Assembly: GCA_020055645.1 (NCBI GenBank)
Contig: CM034546.1
Location: 83,762,001-83,826,000, forward strand
Direction: 5' to 3'
Source of the DNA: Tomocerus qinae
Taxonomy: Eukaryota; Arthropoda; Collembola; Entomobryomorpha; Tomoceridae
Length of the DNA stretch: 64,000 nucleotides
A program made the position numbers and the translations under genes. Shown here in pieces: positions 48,085 to 59,926 of the stretch. Positions within the stretch are counted from its first letter, which is position 1. The number at the start of each line of letters is the position of its first letter. Below the pieces are notes generated by a model. It was not told where the DNA came from. It searched no databases and saw nothing but the letters and a program-made list of their open reading frames with translations.

Positions 48085-49927
48085 ATATGAGTTGCTGAGC
48101 GAAAAAATGATTTATCTCAGTTGCCAAAAATAATTTTTAATGTAACTAAGGGCTTTTATTAAAAATTCAAACAATTTTTAACCCTTACACTCGGATGTTA
48201 GGGTTAGCATAGGCGCTTTGGGACTTGTGTACAATATACACTGACTTACACAAAAGAACAGCGCCGGCGTTGACATTCGATCCGATATACTTTGGTACAT
48301 AATTGAACAGTTTTTAACACTTTCGAATAATTCCAAAAGTCTGGAAAAGGGGCGAGTTTGACGGTGAGCAAAAGGGGCGAGTTTGACGGTGAGCAAAAGG
48401 GGCGAGTTTGACGGTGAGCAAAAGGGGCAAAAGTACGGAAATTTTTGTTTTTTGATATCTAGCCACTCATCAATTTACACTTTTGAATACTTTTTGTATA
48501 ATTTTGAAATGAGTACAAGTAATTTCGAATATTTTAGAATTCATTTGAAAATTGCGAGCATTTTAGAATTCATTTGAAAACTGCGAGTATTTTGGAATTC
48601 ATTTGAAAATGGCGAGTATTTTAGCACTCATTTTAAAGTTTCGAAAAGTTTTGAATTATAGCGTTGGCGAGAAACCATGCTTTCCCGCGAAAGCTACAAT
48701 TGAAAACGCATTAATTTTTTTAATATTCGAAATACTTTGGTACATGATAGAACAGTTTTTAACACTTGCGAATTATTCTAAAAGTCTGGAAAAGGTAGTG
48801 AGCAAAACTGTCAAAAGTAATGAAAATTCGCAAAAAAGTTCGCACCAATTGCAATTTTTGCCTTTTGATCTCTACTCACGCATTGATTTACACATTTAAA
48901 TACTTTTTGAATAATTTTAATGTGAGTACCAGTAATTACGAATATTTTGGAAATTACTTTGAAAATTACGGATGTTTTAGAAATTCCTTTGAAAATTAAC
49001 GATGTTTAAGAAATTCCTTTCAAAATTAAGGATGTTTTAGAAATTCCTTTGAAAATTTAGGATGCTTTAGCAATTTCTTTCAAAATTACGGATGTTTAAG
49101 AAATTCCTTTCAAAATTACGGATGTTTAAGAAATTCCATTCAAAATTACGGATGTTTTAGTAATTCCTTTCAAAATTACGGAGGTTTTAGAAATCCCTTT
49201 CAAAATTACGGATATATTATAAATCCTTTTGAAAATTACGAATATTTTAGAATTCATTTTATATTTTCGAAAAGGTTTGAATTATAGCGTCAAGTTCCAG
49301 ACATTCACCTTCCCCTACTTTTTGGAAATTTTAAGAAATTTTTTGGAAGACATTAATTGATAAATAAATAATGGCTACACTTTAATCCCACTTAAAGTGT
49401 ATGTTCAAGTTACCCAACGATTAATCACCCTTAAGACACATCGTCATGCATCAGTTTTATAGAGTACTTCCAAATGCTTAAAGTAGTTTCGAGTATTTTA
49501 AAATTGCTTCCACAATTACCCTTTCAAAGTCCTTTCAATGGTTTAAATTTTTTCTAAATCTTTCTATGCCGTTTCTGTTTTCGATTGTTTTTCAACATTT
49601 TTTGACAAATCTGTAGGTTAGAATTTTGAGTATTACTTGCAAAGCTATTCGAAAATAATAAGTATTTGAAACTGTCTGGAATTTTTTCAATTAGAAAGCA
49701 ATGGACGATGGCTATATTCCTGCTAATTTGACTGCCGAAGACATTCCAAAACGTTTAGAACTATTCGCAAGTGTTAGAACTAAATCAAACTGTACACAAA
49801 TCCCAAAGTACCTAACATCCGAATGTAAGGGTTAAAAATTGTTTGAATTTTTAATAAAAGCCCTTAGTTACATTATAAATTATTTTTGGCAACTGAGATA
49901 AGTCATTTTTCCGCTCAGCAACTCATA
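48085..49927. mobile_element. Foldback TATGAGTTGCTGAGCG
   Basis: Arms of about 135 bp (48085-48215; 49792-49927): TATGAGTTGCTGAGCGAAAA, TTAAAAATTCAAACAATTTT and CCTTACACTCGGATGTTAGG with the complement on the right. The core has a 25-bp repeat AAAAGGGGCGAGTTTGACGG in three copies (48352-48428) and an array of about 30 bp (48940-49250). No target duplication is evident. Confidence 0.8.
48940..49250. repeat. Tandem array GGATGTTTTAGAAATTCCTT
   Basis: About ten copies of a unit of about 30 bp, GGATGTTTTAGAAATTCCTT plus TCAAAATTAC, with point variants. Confidence 0.9.
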
Positions 49928-50061
49928 TAATACTTTTCTCTATTTTTTACTATTTTATTTTAAAACTCGTTTTTGTTTACATTATTGAAATATGTTGTGT
50001 CTCTTAATTATGTGTCTTTTGGCAATCTCAATTAGAGACAGTAAACTAGTATATATATATA

Positions 50062-50276
50062 GTATTCATATAAGTTTGGGCAATAAGATTGAAGAACAAT
50101 AAAACCGATAAGAAAATATAATAGACGAGTTTGCGTTACAGTGAACACGAACAAAGGTGCTCACTGATGCTCGAACTCGCCTATTGTTCGTGCTCACTGA
50201 AACGCGAACTCGTCTACTATATTTTCTTATCGGTTTTATTGATCTTCAATCTTATTATCCAAACTTATGTGAATAC
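50062..50276. mobile_element. MITE, 215 bp, GTATTCAYATAAGTTTGG ends
   Basis: Arms of about 95 bp pair with few mismatches (AATAAAACCGATAAGAAAAT and complement), around a loop near GGTGCTCACTGATGCTCG. Confidence 0.85.
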
Positions 50277-51769
50277 TCTAATACAATGGCCCTGGACTGA
50301 CTATATTTGATATTCCTTTAACCTTTTGCTTAGAAATTTATTGTTAGTTTCCACTGATTTCAATTTCTTCTCTAACTAGACTACTTTTAATTTAAGATTC
50401 ACTATCTTATGGTCTGATAACAACTTCTTTGCTGTAGTAAGCTCTTTCTCCAATTGACTGATATATTTTCTGGGGTTTATCACTGTCACACCGTTACAAG
50501 CGCCCAACTTTTAGCTTTTAACTATCGGAACCGCAAAATCATTTACTTTTGTCTTTTGTCCCGGTTGACAAACCTCAGATTTTACAATTATTTATTAAAT
50601 CAGAGAATCATGAATTGACATTTATTAAAATTGAGCTATTACATTTTCACACGTCATCCTACCTCGGGTATCTTTTACACAATATCTCTTCATTGTTGGG
50701 ACTGCAAACTGGTGTAACTTCCTTTTATTCCGTCTGTTTGTAATCAACTTCTGTGCAAACTACATAGGTATGCCATAGTTATTCAAATTTCTGCTAAGTT
50801 GATCGTCAACTGAAATGAATTCAATCCATGATTTCCGTGTTTCCAGCTCTTTATCCTCTTTCGGGATCAAGTGAATTGTATCTTGAGGGTGAGCTCCGGA
50901 AAAACTACAACCCTGCACGGCAAACCTCCTTCCAATTTTCGTTGAAACTGTTGTCTAAGTTCAGTTCATTACTAAATCAAACATGGGATTATGCTAACTA
51001 TTAGTTAGAAATAGTCGAACAATTGGATCATACAGATCAGTTTAATAAGTTACACCTTCTCAGAGCAAAACTATGGATAGTACGTTAAAGCGAAGTTCAT
51101 AATTTTGTCATAAAATCACATTTATTTTGCTTTATTATCTCCCGCACTCATACTCTCATTTCTCTCCAGTTCCCGTGTGCCATAAGAACCTGTTCTAGTG
51201 GCCTATTCCAAAGGATTTCAAATTTTCAACACCTTTATTCAGAAGCCTATTACCATGACAATTTCACTCAACTTGGAAATCCCTAACTTTCATTAAATGA
51301 TGTAAAAAGAACATCCATGGGAATCTTACATGAGTTATTGTAACAGCAAAAGACATAATGGATTTTGGTGGCGACACTTTCTAAATTCCAAGACTTTTCA
51401 ATCCTTTTCATAAGTCCGCAAAAATTTCGCAGCCTTATATCTGCCGGCTTAAATAAAAGAAAAAATTGGGTTTTGATGCTACCATGAGCGTTTCCGGTTT
51501 CATCCAACCCATTTCTGTTTCAAGAGTAATAATTTAATTTAATTGAGTCTACGCGAAGAAGTGCCGATTTCAAAATAGCCAATAATTACTATAGAGATTT
51601 TCGGTCAATTGCAGACGAGTGGGTATTTCCACGAACCATTTATGCGCGCATTTTAGAAATTCGTTAAACCACGTAGATCATTTATAGATTTACTTTATTG
51701 CGCTTTATATAATCTGGCAAAACATTTTTTAATTAAACTTATCTGCTCTCGACTCCATAAAAAATAGCC

Positions 51770-51830
51770 TGATGATGACTGTACGAAAGCCGCTTGCTGT
51801 AAATAAATTAGATTGAACAATGAAAACATA
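51770..51830 (+). other. Hammerhead-like / Penelope-type 3' motif
   Basis: CCTGATGATGACTGTACGAAAG contains a CTGATGA...GAAA arrangement as in the hammerhead cores and 3' regions of Penelope-like elements. Stem II is poor, and no Penelope RT is seen next to it. Confidence 0.25.
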
Positions 51831-51939
51831 GTTGATTGAATGCAGCGTTTCTGTTTGCAGAAAATTATTTGAATTTACTCATAATCTCTCATCTCCCATA
51901 AATTCAAATTGAACAAATTAAATAGTCTCATTAAAAATT

Positions 51940-52085
51940 GAAAAATTGACCACCTTCGATTTTGATGAAAAGTAGTAAAAAAATATCTAATGCAATTCTA
52001 ATAATGATCCTGGAACCATTTTTTATCTTCAAATTATTTTTTGACCCATTTTTAAAGTTATAAGTAATCACCCTGCGTAACATAT
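51940..52085. repeat. Decayed relative of the hairpin at 23577-24214
   Basis: Shares TTCGATTTTGATG, AATGCAATTCTA and AATGATCCTGGAA with 23966-24045 and ends in AAGTAATCACCCTGCG. Confidence 0.5.
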
Positions 52086-52272
52086 ATATACATATATTTA
52101 TTACTAGATATCTCTTCCTCGGAAAGTCTTCCGGATAACAGAGTACATGATGGCACTCATGGCAGTCATATATATAACATAACCTTTTCCATTTACAATT
52201 AAACTAAATAATATAATTATATAATATATACATAATTAGTCTGATAATTTCATAATATAGTAAAACATACAA

Positions 52273-53021
52273 GGGAAAATAGGAATTCGCATGGCACACA
52301 CCTTAATTTTGTATGAGATTTTGAAAATTAGTTTGTCTAGCTTTGTTTGGAATTTATATGGCAAAGGCAAAACTGATGTATGGTATAGTGTTTATTTGTC
52401 TGCAATGCAGTTAAATGTTATTAATTCGAACTATCAATTTCAATATTAATTAATTGCTTAGAAATTGGTTTATATAATATTTGCCGTACAATACATGTAC
52501 GTACCCAATGGTCACTAACAACAGTCATTCTGGGCTGACGTTTACGACGGTAGTAGTGAAGGAAGTTGACGATTTGTTTTTTAGGAACAGGAACATCATT
52601 TTACTTTCGAAACAATCTAACACTGGGCGTGGAGTAACGTCATGGTTAACTTCTAATAAGTCAGTTATAAACCTTTTTTTGCTTATCCGTCAAGCCCATT
52701 TTACCGTCATAATGATCGTGATTAAATTCATTCACAATTTTAGTATTTTTTGCCAACTTCGGGTATTGTAACACATTTCAAACTTTATACACTTCCCTTC
52801 ACTTCTCTGCATAACTATGCTTTCCTCCTGGCTATTACAGTTTCTACTTGGGTCTTATTACATATTATATTTGTGTATGCCTCCCATACATATACATGCT
52901 TCATTGCTTCCATACACATCCAAACATTCAGCTCTTTTGAACACCATACCAGGTAGGACTAAATGTCAATAATTCCGCCGTACAGAATTAAGGTGTGTGC
53001 CATACGACTTAAAACGCACCC
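52273..53021. mobile_element. Foldback family CATACAAAGTCA, copy 2
   Basis: 749 bp with AAACATACAA on both sides (52263-52272; 53022-53031). Ends GGGAAAATAGGAATTCGCATGG and CCATACGACTTAAAACGCACCC, as in copy 1 at 17453. The core has diverged from copy 1. Confidence 0.82.
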
Positions 53022-53908
53022 AAACATACAAAGTCATGTTAGGTTATACAATTACATCAAAATAATCAGTAAAAGTATCATGCAGAGTCAGATGTACCTA
53101 TATAGTATATGTTTCTTGCTGCGTTTGACATTCATTTTCCTGAATTTCTAGTAGGTAGCTTTTAAGGATTTTTTAAATACAGAAAATGATTTGGAATTTC
53201 TTATTTACATCTCCCGACTTCCTTTTGGGAGTTTTAGAACAAAGACTTTCATACAAACTTTAGCATACACCATTGTATTAACCATATAACCATCATTGTA
53301 TTTTAGTGTAAACAATTTACTATTTTATTAACGGGTGGCGGTTATGAAATGCTATAATATTTTGTCTTATCTATATACTGTCACTAATCAACGGACCATT
53401 TATTGAGCAGTACGGAATACTTTATTTCTCTCGACACCCATAGGATACGGGCAGCCATGAATTCTTGTGCTGAACAGTAATTTACTATGCTGCCTTTCAT
53501 TTTGAATGTGCCTTTTCAAGGCTCCACTTCAGTTGGTGGGATTGCCTAGTTCCTGAATCCCTGACCGTGATCAATGTGAAAGCAAAATGAAATTTTATGA
53601 TAAGTAGCACTAAATCAGCGTAAACTCATAAGGACTTGTTAGTATTTATTTAGTTTAACTCCCCATGATTAAGTGAAACTCATAAAGTAGTTTGAAATTG
53701 ACGGTATGAGAATTGCACCCCTTTTTCTAAGCCTTTAAAAACAAATAATATTTAAAGCCTAGATACGTAAGTAAACACACCTCTCGCATCAGAACGATAT
53801 TTCCAGATTCCAGAACTGTATAACCCCAACAAAGATGGTTATTAGTTTAATTAGGTGAAGGAAATGGAGTTATTTTTGAGTATAAATTGTGTGGTTGGGA
53901 TGTCTTAG

Positions 53909-54313
53909 GATGGCGAAAGCGCCACAATGGTGGAACAGGTTCAATCTTCCATGTCACATGTGTTCACTTCATCCCAACAAGGAGGTTTCGACAGTTACCA
54001 CCAACAAAAGAGTTACAACCGAGATAATCCACAGAACCATCAGTCGGAAGAGACTCTCCCCTACGACCTAACAGGGTTCCTGGCCCCTGATTTGTCCCAA
54101 CTTCATATTGCCATTCAGAGACACCCACCAGAAAATGTTCAACGACTGACGCTAGATAATAGTGCCCAATCTGGAGTAGACTGTTTTGGGAAGGAGGAGA
54201 GTGATGGACCACATGAACAGTCACCTCAGACAACTCACCCCGGCAGCTCAACCAATGATAACTGTGAGCCAATGTCAGTCAATAGTTACTCATCCTCTGA
54301 TGATGATATTCCA
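53909..54313 (+). CDS. Probable coding exon of a host gene, polar Ser-rich
   Basis: 135 codons open between acceptor GATGTCTTAG (53908) and a perfect donor CCA/GTAAGT (54314), phase 0 at both ends. The product starts DGESATMVEQVQSSMSHVFT and is rich in Ser, Gln, His and Asp, ending in an acidic SSSDDDIP; it is likely disordered. I recognise no domain. Its strand and phase fit a 3' exon of glycogenin (whose exon 6 also ends in phase 0), but it may belong to another gene. Confidence 0.5.
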
Positions 54314-55039
54314 GTAAGTTTTTCCACACTGGTGTTGGGGCAAAGCCAATCCGCTTGTAACATCACACTCATATAAATACAACAGAACAGAGCCGTCTTC
54401 CTTACTTTCTGACGGCAACAAACAAACATGACGGGCACATAATATGTATCAATATAGATCCGAAGCTATTTCCTATGGTGACACTTTTCAATCGCATGGC
54501 TCCGCCTTCCGCAATCGCCATTATTCTAATGCAAGACTCTCTTCTCTCATTGTCAGACTGGACTGGAAGAAACACATTGCAGAGTCCAATGGCCGGTGGA
54601 CCGCAGAACGTCACAGAAGACCGTAAATATTGCATTGTCGGTAGTGCAAGCACGAGTCAGCAACAGGGAAGGAATAACTAAAGCTAGAACTATACTTGAA
54701 TATTTGAGTCAGTTTCAAATTTTACGTTCATGATCACGTTTGATAGAAACGTGACGGAATAGTTATAGTTACAATTTCGTTGGTTTAGTTGTCGTTCCAT
54801 TTCCAGTTTAAAAATCAAATTGAATCCTCCGCAGCTGTACTTCAGGTTTAGACAACTGCAACTGAAACCAAACTGAAACTGAACTCTTTCCTAGCTATAC
54901 TAGACGATCACCGATCCCGATAAACTAATCAGCGCGAAAGTAAAAATTTTATTTGGTGAATGCGAATCAAATTATAATAAACTATTGCAACAACTAAATA
55001 CGATTGAATAAATATTATAATTGGCAAAACAATATCAAC

Positions 55040-56209
55040 ATGGCTGGAAGATCCAATTTGGTAAGTAAATATAAACCATGTGTAAACCAAACATGTGTAA
55101 TAGTAATACTAGCATTATGACATTGAGCAGGCAAATGGCAGATCAATGTTAAGTATGTTTTCGTTACAGGATTTGATGGTAGACGAGGTGCGATTTTTAT
55201 CAAAAGAGGATTACTTGTATGTAATGAAAACTATAGCAAAAAAAACCATCCACCCAGAAGTGTCCAAACAAATCACCAATGCCTTGAACAAGACAAAGCA
55301 AAGATCCAATTTAAGTGGTGGCAACGACTCGCAAAGTAAAGTCGAGTCTCGTCCACCATTTGAGGATAGCAAATCAGCGTGGCAGGTTGTAATTTAATAC
55401 AATGTTTTCTTGTTGCATAGATTCTACATTAATTTTTGACAATAGTAAATTAAAATCGTTGTAAAATATTTTTTATAGTGTCCCACAATATTTAGAGATC
55501 TTGTTCCTGTGAATGATTACGTTGTGTTAGACGTTGAAAAAGTATCTCTCAAAAAGGGTTACGACCCAGGATTTTCATCATTTAAAAAAAATAAACATCT
55601 CCTCGTAGGCGCAAACTTGTCCATTTGTGATTATAAAGGAACATTAATTTTATGGGCATTTGTTAAGTATGACGTTGAACAAGTGTGCCAGTGGAACACA
55701 CAACTGACAAGATTGGACAAATTGAAGATAGGACAAGGGATAAGTTTAAGTCTGGTGAGCATAAAATAATAAAATAGCATTACTTGGGGAGACAATATTA
55801 GATATATTTAAATACTGCATTAAATTAATAAATTTAAAAAATTCAGGTGCACGAAATGCTGGACATAGTATTCCATAACAACTACTTAGTGGGACATTCG
55901 GTGGATCAAGATCTAATATCCTTAAACTATACATTCAAAGGGCAACAAATTATCGATGTTTCTGATTATTTCATTGATTCTAATAATCAAAAATTCAAGC
56001 TGAAGGATATTCTTCTCTATTTCAAAGAAAATGGAAGTTTTCAGGAGGAAGAGCATTCTTCCGCAAAAGATGCTCGTGCTGCTTTGCACATATTTCTTCA
56101 AATGGAGATGCTAAAGAAACAAGGGATATTTTCTGGAAAAGGTTTAAAAATCAAGAGAAGTCCTAAGGAAAAAATAGTATTTGATGTCTGCAAATGCCAA
56201 CGGCAGTAA
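55040..56209 (+). CDS. REXO4/ISG20-like DEDDh 3'-5' exonuclease
   Basis: Four exons: 55040-55060, 55170-55385, 55479-55754, 55847-56209; all GT-AG, all phase 0; 291 aa. The first ATG lies in a good context (ATCAACATGG). Residues 1-80 are a polar tail. The exonuclease fold has ExoI YVVLDVEKV (D-x-E, about residue 96), ExoII LVGHSVDQDL (about 185) and ExoIII HSSAKDARAAL (H-x4-D, about 245), so all DEDDh residues are present. The usual CEMVG after the first Asp is changed to VEKVS. A basic tail follows. AATAAAAG lies 80 bp after the stop. The family trims RNA or DNA 3' ends; the substrate here is unknown. Confidence 0.88.
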
Positions 56210-56435
56210 AGGTATAACAAAATTAAACCAAAACTTAACCAAAGCAGCAGCAGAGTAACTAAATTTTGTAATGAAACAGGAATATAACCTAATAAAAGAT
56301 AATTTAATTTTTACTGTAATCATTTGTAGTGTTATGATTATAAATTTTAGACCGAGAATTTTTGGGCTTATTTCGAATACCTCATAATATTGTAGAAACT
56401 GTGCAAAAGTCTACTCCAATCCAGTCAGATGTCAA

Positions 56436-56530
56436 AAATGACATTCTACCAGATTTGAATGTAACGAACCTATAATTTTTATAGATAATTGTCGTATTTG
56501 TTTATTTCATTTAGTTTAGGTTAGTTATAT
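56436..56530. repeat. Decayed fragment of the 1.1 kb repeat
   Basis: AAAAATGACATTCTACCAG, TTTTTATAGATAATTGTCG and TTATTTCATTTAG match 296-385 with about 15% change. Confidence 0.6.
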
Positions 56531-57063
56531 ACGATAAGTTTATTATATAACCAAATGAGAGTGTTGCATTTGTTGCCGGTGGTAAAAGATGAATTGGCAA
56601 CAATGTTTACCGTCAACAACGGTAAAACTTTCAAAGGTGGTTGATGATGAGTAGCAAGAAGAGATAGAACAAGAAAGAGCTTAACAAACTAATTTTGTGC
56701 AATAAATTGTCTACATATACAAAGTTATCGAGTTTTCCCACTTTCAGATTCATACGCTTTCCTTAACGTATTTAATATATAATACGATTTAAATGACTGA
56801 TATGGAACTGAATTGTAAATATTTGCTAATACTTTGTTCAATATAATATATATTACTTTATAATAATTACTATATAATAACAGGCTTAGATTTTTTAAAT
56901 TTTGTGTACATATTCAGCGGCATTGTTCGTCTGAAAATAGAACTGGAGTCAACATCTTTAAGGGAAATTTAGATTCGAACTGCTTTTAATCATGACTTCT
57001 TCTTGAAAATAGAGTTAAAATATCAGCCAAAATACTTCAAAGTAAATTAGATTCGAGCTGGGT

Positions 57064-58553
57064 TTAAACAAGAAATCCTCGCGTTACATGATGATATTGC
57101 CAAGATGTTGATCCAACCCCAGAATTGAAATAATCTTTGAAATTGTTCCGAATTTGGGACGCATCATGGGAGTGATTTCCATTGCTTATTATTGGAATTG
57201 GAATTAGCCCAGAATTATTAGCAATCTCAGAACGCCAACCTCCATCGACAACTTCTCCATTGTCGTTTATATGATCCCCTGTGTAAACGCCGTTGTCGTT
57301 TCGCTTTAAAAGAAAATTATGGAGTATTAATGTTCCTTCAACGATTAGATGTACCAGGTCCATATCACAGTAGATTGGGACATTATAAATTCTCCATCGT
57401 GCATTTAATATGCCGAACATATTTTCTACGACTCTTCTTGCACGGCTAAGACGGTAGTTGAAAACAGACTTTGTTGTTTCAACCGAATTCCCAGGAAATG
57501 GTCTCATTAAATATGATTTCAATCCAAAACCCTCATCTCCAAGAATTACATGCGGGGTAGCAACGACACTTCCTGGTAATTTCCGTTCACCGGGTAGACC
57601 TATCTTTCTTTCTGATAACGCCCTACCCATTGTACTTCGCATTAATATTCCGCTGTCCGATGACGCACCATTACCGCCAATATCGGCTGCCACTACGGAG
57701 TAATCACCTCCTGCTATAGCTAGCAGTACGATGGAAAAGAAGTTTTTGTAGTTGTGATTCACAGAACCACCATTTTCGCGTGCCCTCAAGCGGACATGTT
57801 TTCCATCAATTGCTCCGCAGGCGTTCGGAAAGTTCCATTTCTCGCAGAAAAGTTCTTCTTGTGTAGCCCATATGGTTGGATTTGGAGGAGGAAAATAAAT
57901 TGGCTTGAGATGCCGTATGATGCTCTTAAGGGTCTCTCTCAGAATCATTCGTACCGATGCAGGGGACACTCTGAATGTAATTCCGATGGATATCATGGAA
58001 TTTCCAGAAGCTAAGTATCTATTAATCAAAAATAGACGGGTCTTTATTTTCTATTATTGACGCTGCTTTTATTACATAAACTTAACAAATAGTCGGGCCT
58101 TCATTTACTTTTTCATGGCACTGCTATCATTGCAGATCAATTCTCACATTAATATTTTCATATTCCATATTTAATTTTATACCTCAGGGTAACAGCCAGC
58201 CTGGTCTTAGCTGAAATCGGTATTCGGTGTTTAGGAGAATGAATTAAATCCTTTGCAATCAAACTTGATATGTAGTCAAAGTTTTCGACATTCATCCTAT
58301 AATTTCGTAATCAATACATAAGTATACGCATAAATATATATTACATTTTTCATTATATTCTTAAATGCATGAAGTATTAAATGTGGTACCTAAACATCTT
58401 ATGATGGTAAACAGGGTCGTTCCTCAGCATTTCTATCAACTTACAACAGCTTCTGGACACAAATAAATTTCTAATGTAAATTGATCTTTGTTGTTGTCTC
58501 TTCCGCCTTCTCCGTAAAATGGCAATAACCAAAAGTAATCGTAAATTTTTCAT
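57064..58553 (-). CDS. PIF/Harbinger DDE transposase (HARBI1-like)
   Basis: Three exons on minus: 58553-58390, 58296-58183, 58018-57064; splice phases join exactly, giving 410 aa. The N-terminus is basic (RRRRKRQQQR), then a helix-turn-helix (RLAVTLRYLASGNSMISIG, then FRVSPASV) and the DDE_Tnp_4 nuclease: GAIDGKHVRL (first Asp), VILGDEGFGL (second Asp), and RLSRARRVVENMFGIL (Glu) followed by the usual LHNFL. No stops or frameshifts. It cuts and joins transposon ends and normally needs a DNA-binding partner, here the neighbouring MADF-BESS gene. Confidence 0.92.
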
Positions 58554-58905
58554 GTTGGATGCACTAATTTAATCGAAAATGGTTTGTCAAAGAAAATCAA
58601 ATAGTTGGAGACAAAGAATAAAATGGTTAGCGTTATTTGAAGGTAACCCAAAAGATTTGTCCCAAGTAAAAGGCAGTATTTAGATTCACTATCACAGTGC
58701 AAAAATATGAATATGGACCAGTAAAAATAAATACATTTGTCACTGTTTATTCTACAATATTTCAGGGGCACAAATATTTAAAATATTCCTTTAAACTTAT
58801 TTATATATTAATATTTCACTGAAAATCATGGATGCTTATGATGCAATTCGTTAAGTTCTTCAATGGACCACAATAATGAAAATTCTAGAACAAATGTTAT
58901 TGAAA

Positions 58906-59926
58906 CTCGGTTTCCAAAAGTAATTGCTGAATTTTGAGTTGGACGGAAGCTGCTTTGTGTGGGCATTTGTCATTTATTCGACGTAGTTTAGGAATGATGC
59001 TTAGTCCAAATAGCTCAAATTCGTCCTTATCAATATCCTTGATTTTGCTGCTATTTTCAAGAGCTTCGATTAACTTTTGATCAACTGGGTCAAATTTTCG
59101 TTTGGCAATACATTTACCTGTTAGATTAATTTAGCAATCATTAGATGTTATTTTGCGGTAAATAATAAAAAATAGTCGGGCCTCAATTTTCTTTTGAAGA
59201 CACTGCTATTAAAAATAGTAGGGCTTTCATTTTCTATTGCTAACAGACCACAACGATTTAATGAAACAATTCGGTAATTACTTTTGCTGACGCCCGCATT
59301 TTCAACCACGATGGCAGGTTGCTTTCCGTCTTCGAAACCATGAAGCTCAAATTCCAAATCATCTTCTGGAATCACATTATCTTCAGCTGTCGAGTCTTCA
59401 TGGACATTTGACACAGACCTTTAAATATTTTATTGATTATCACCACAAATACTATGTAACCATTGCAAAAGTAACATTTTTTGTTATTATTACTTATACG
59501 GTTTGTAGTGTGGTTCATAAAAGCGCATGAGTTCAGAATGTCGAAAAAAGTGGACATTACTTCGTCCGGATCCTGTCGGCTGCTGAGTTTTACGCAAGTA
59601 GGATGCGTATTGGTCTCTCAATTTCTTCCAAATCTTTTCACATTCTCCAACTAAAAAGAGGGGAGTTGATTCAAAATTTTTATTTAAATACGTGGTAAAT
59701 TAAGTCAAGCCATTGTTTTCTTTACATTTATCAGTAGCCAAGAACGAAAATGAATTAAATTAATTATTACCTTCCAGCTTCATTTGTGTTGCAATCGAAG
59801 ACCACGCGTTAATTTTTTCACATTATCCTTGTAGCTCTTGTCACTTTTATCGTACAAGTACGAATGATCCATAACTAGAGTGATCAGTTTCTCTTCCACT
59901 TCTACCACATCATTATTGGAAGACAT
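58906..59926 (-). pseudogene. MADF-BESS DNA-binding protein, Harbinger partner, one frameshift
   Basis: Four exons on minus: 59926-59771, 59650-59500, 59418-59282, 59117-58906; 218 aa if one missing base is allowed. MADF domain: EEKLITLVMDHSYLYDKS, NAWSSIATQMKLE, CEKIWKKLRDQYASYLRK. BESS motif near the end: DEFELFGLSIIPKLRRI, then VQLKIQQLLLE. All splice phases fit. The break is in a T6 run at 59813-59818 (one base short), in exon 1, giving an early stop; it could be a sequencing error. MADF/Myb-type proteins bind DNA and help Harbinger transposases enter the nucleus and bind ends. Confidence 0.85.

Noticed and set aside
53964..54272. Minus-strand 102-aa ORF
   Set aside because: It is a shadow of the exon at 53909-54313, which has proper splice sites on the plus strand.
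54402..54681. ORFs on both strands just before the Harbinger left end
   Set aside because: Overlapping frames of similar length on both strands, no motif, and no convincing splice sites; could be part of a host exon but not supportable.
57458..58014. Plus-strand ORFs over the transposase
   Set aside because: They are antisense shadows of the Harbinger transposase coding exon.
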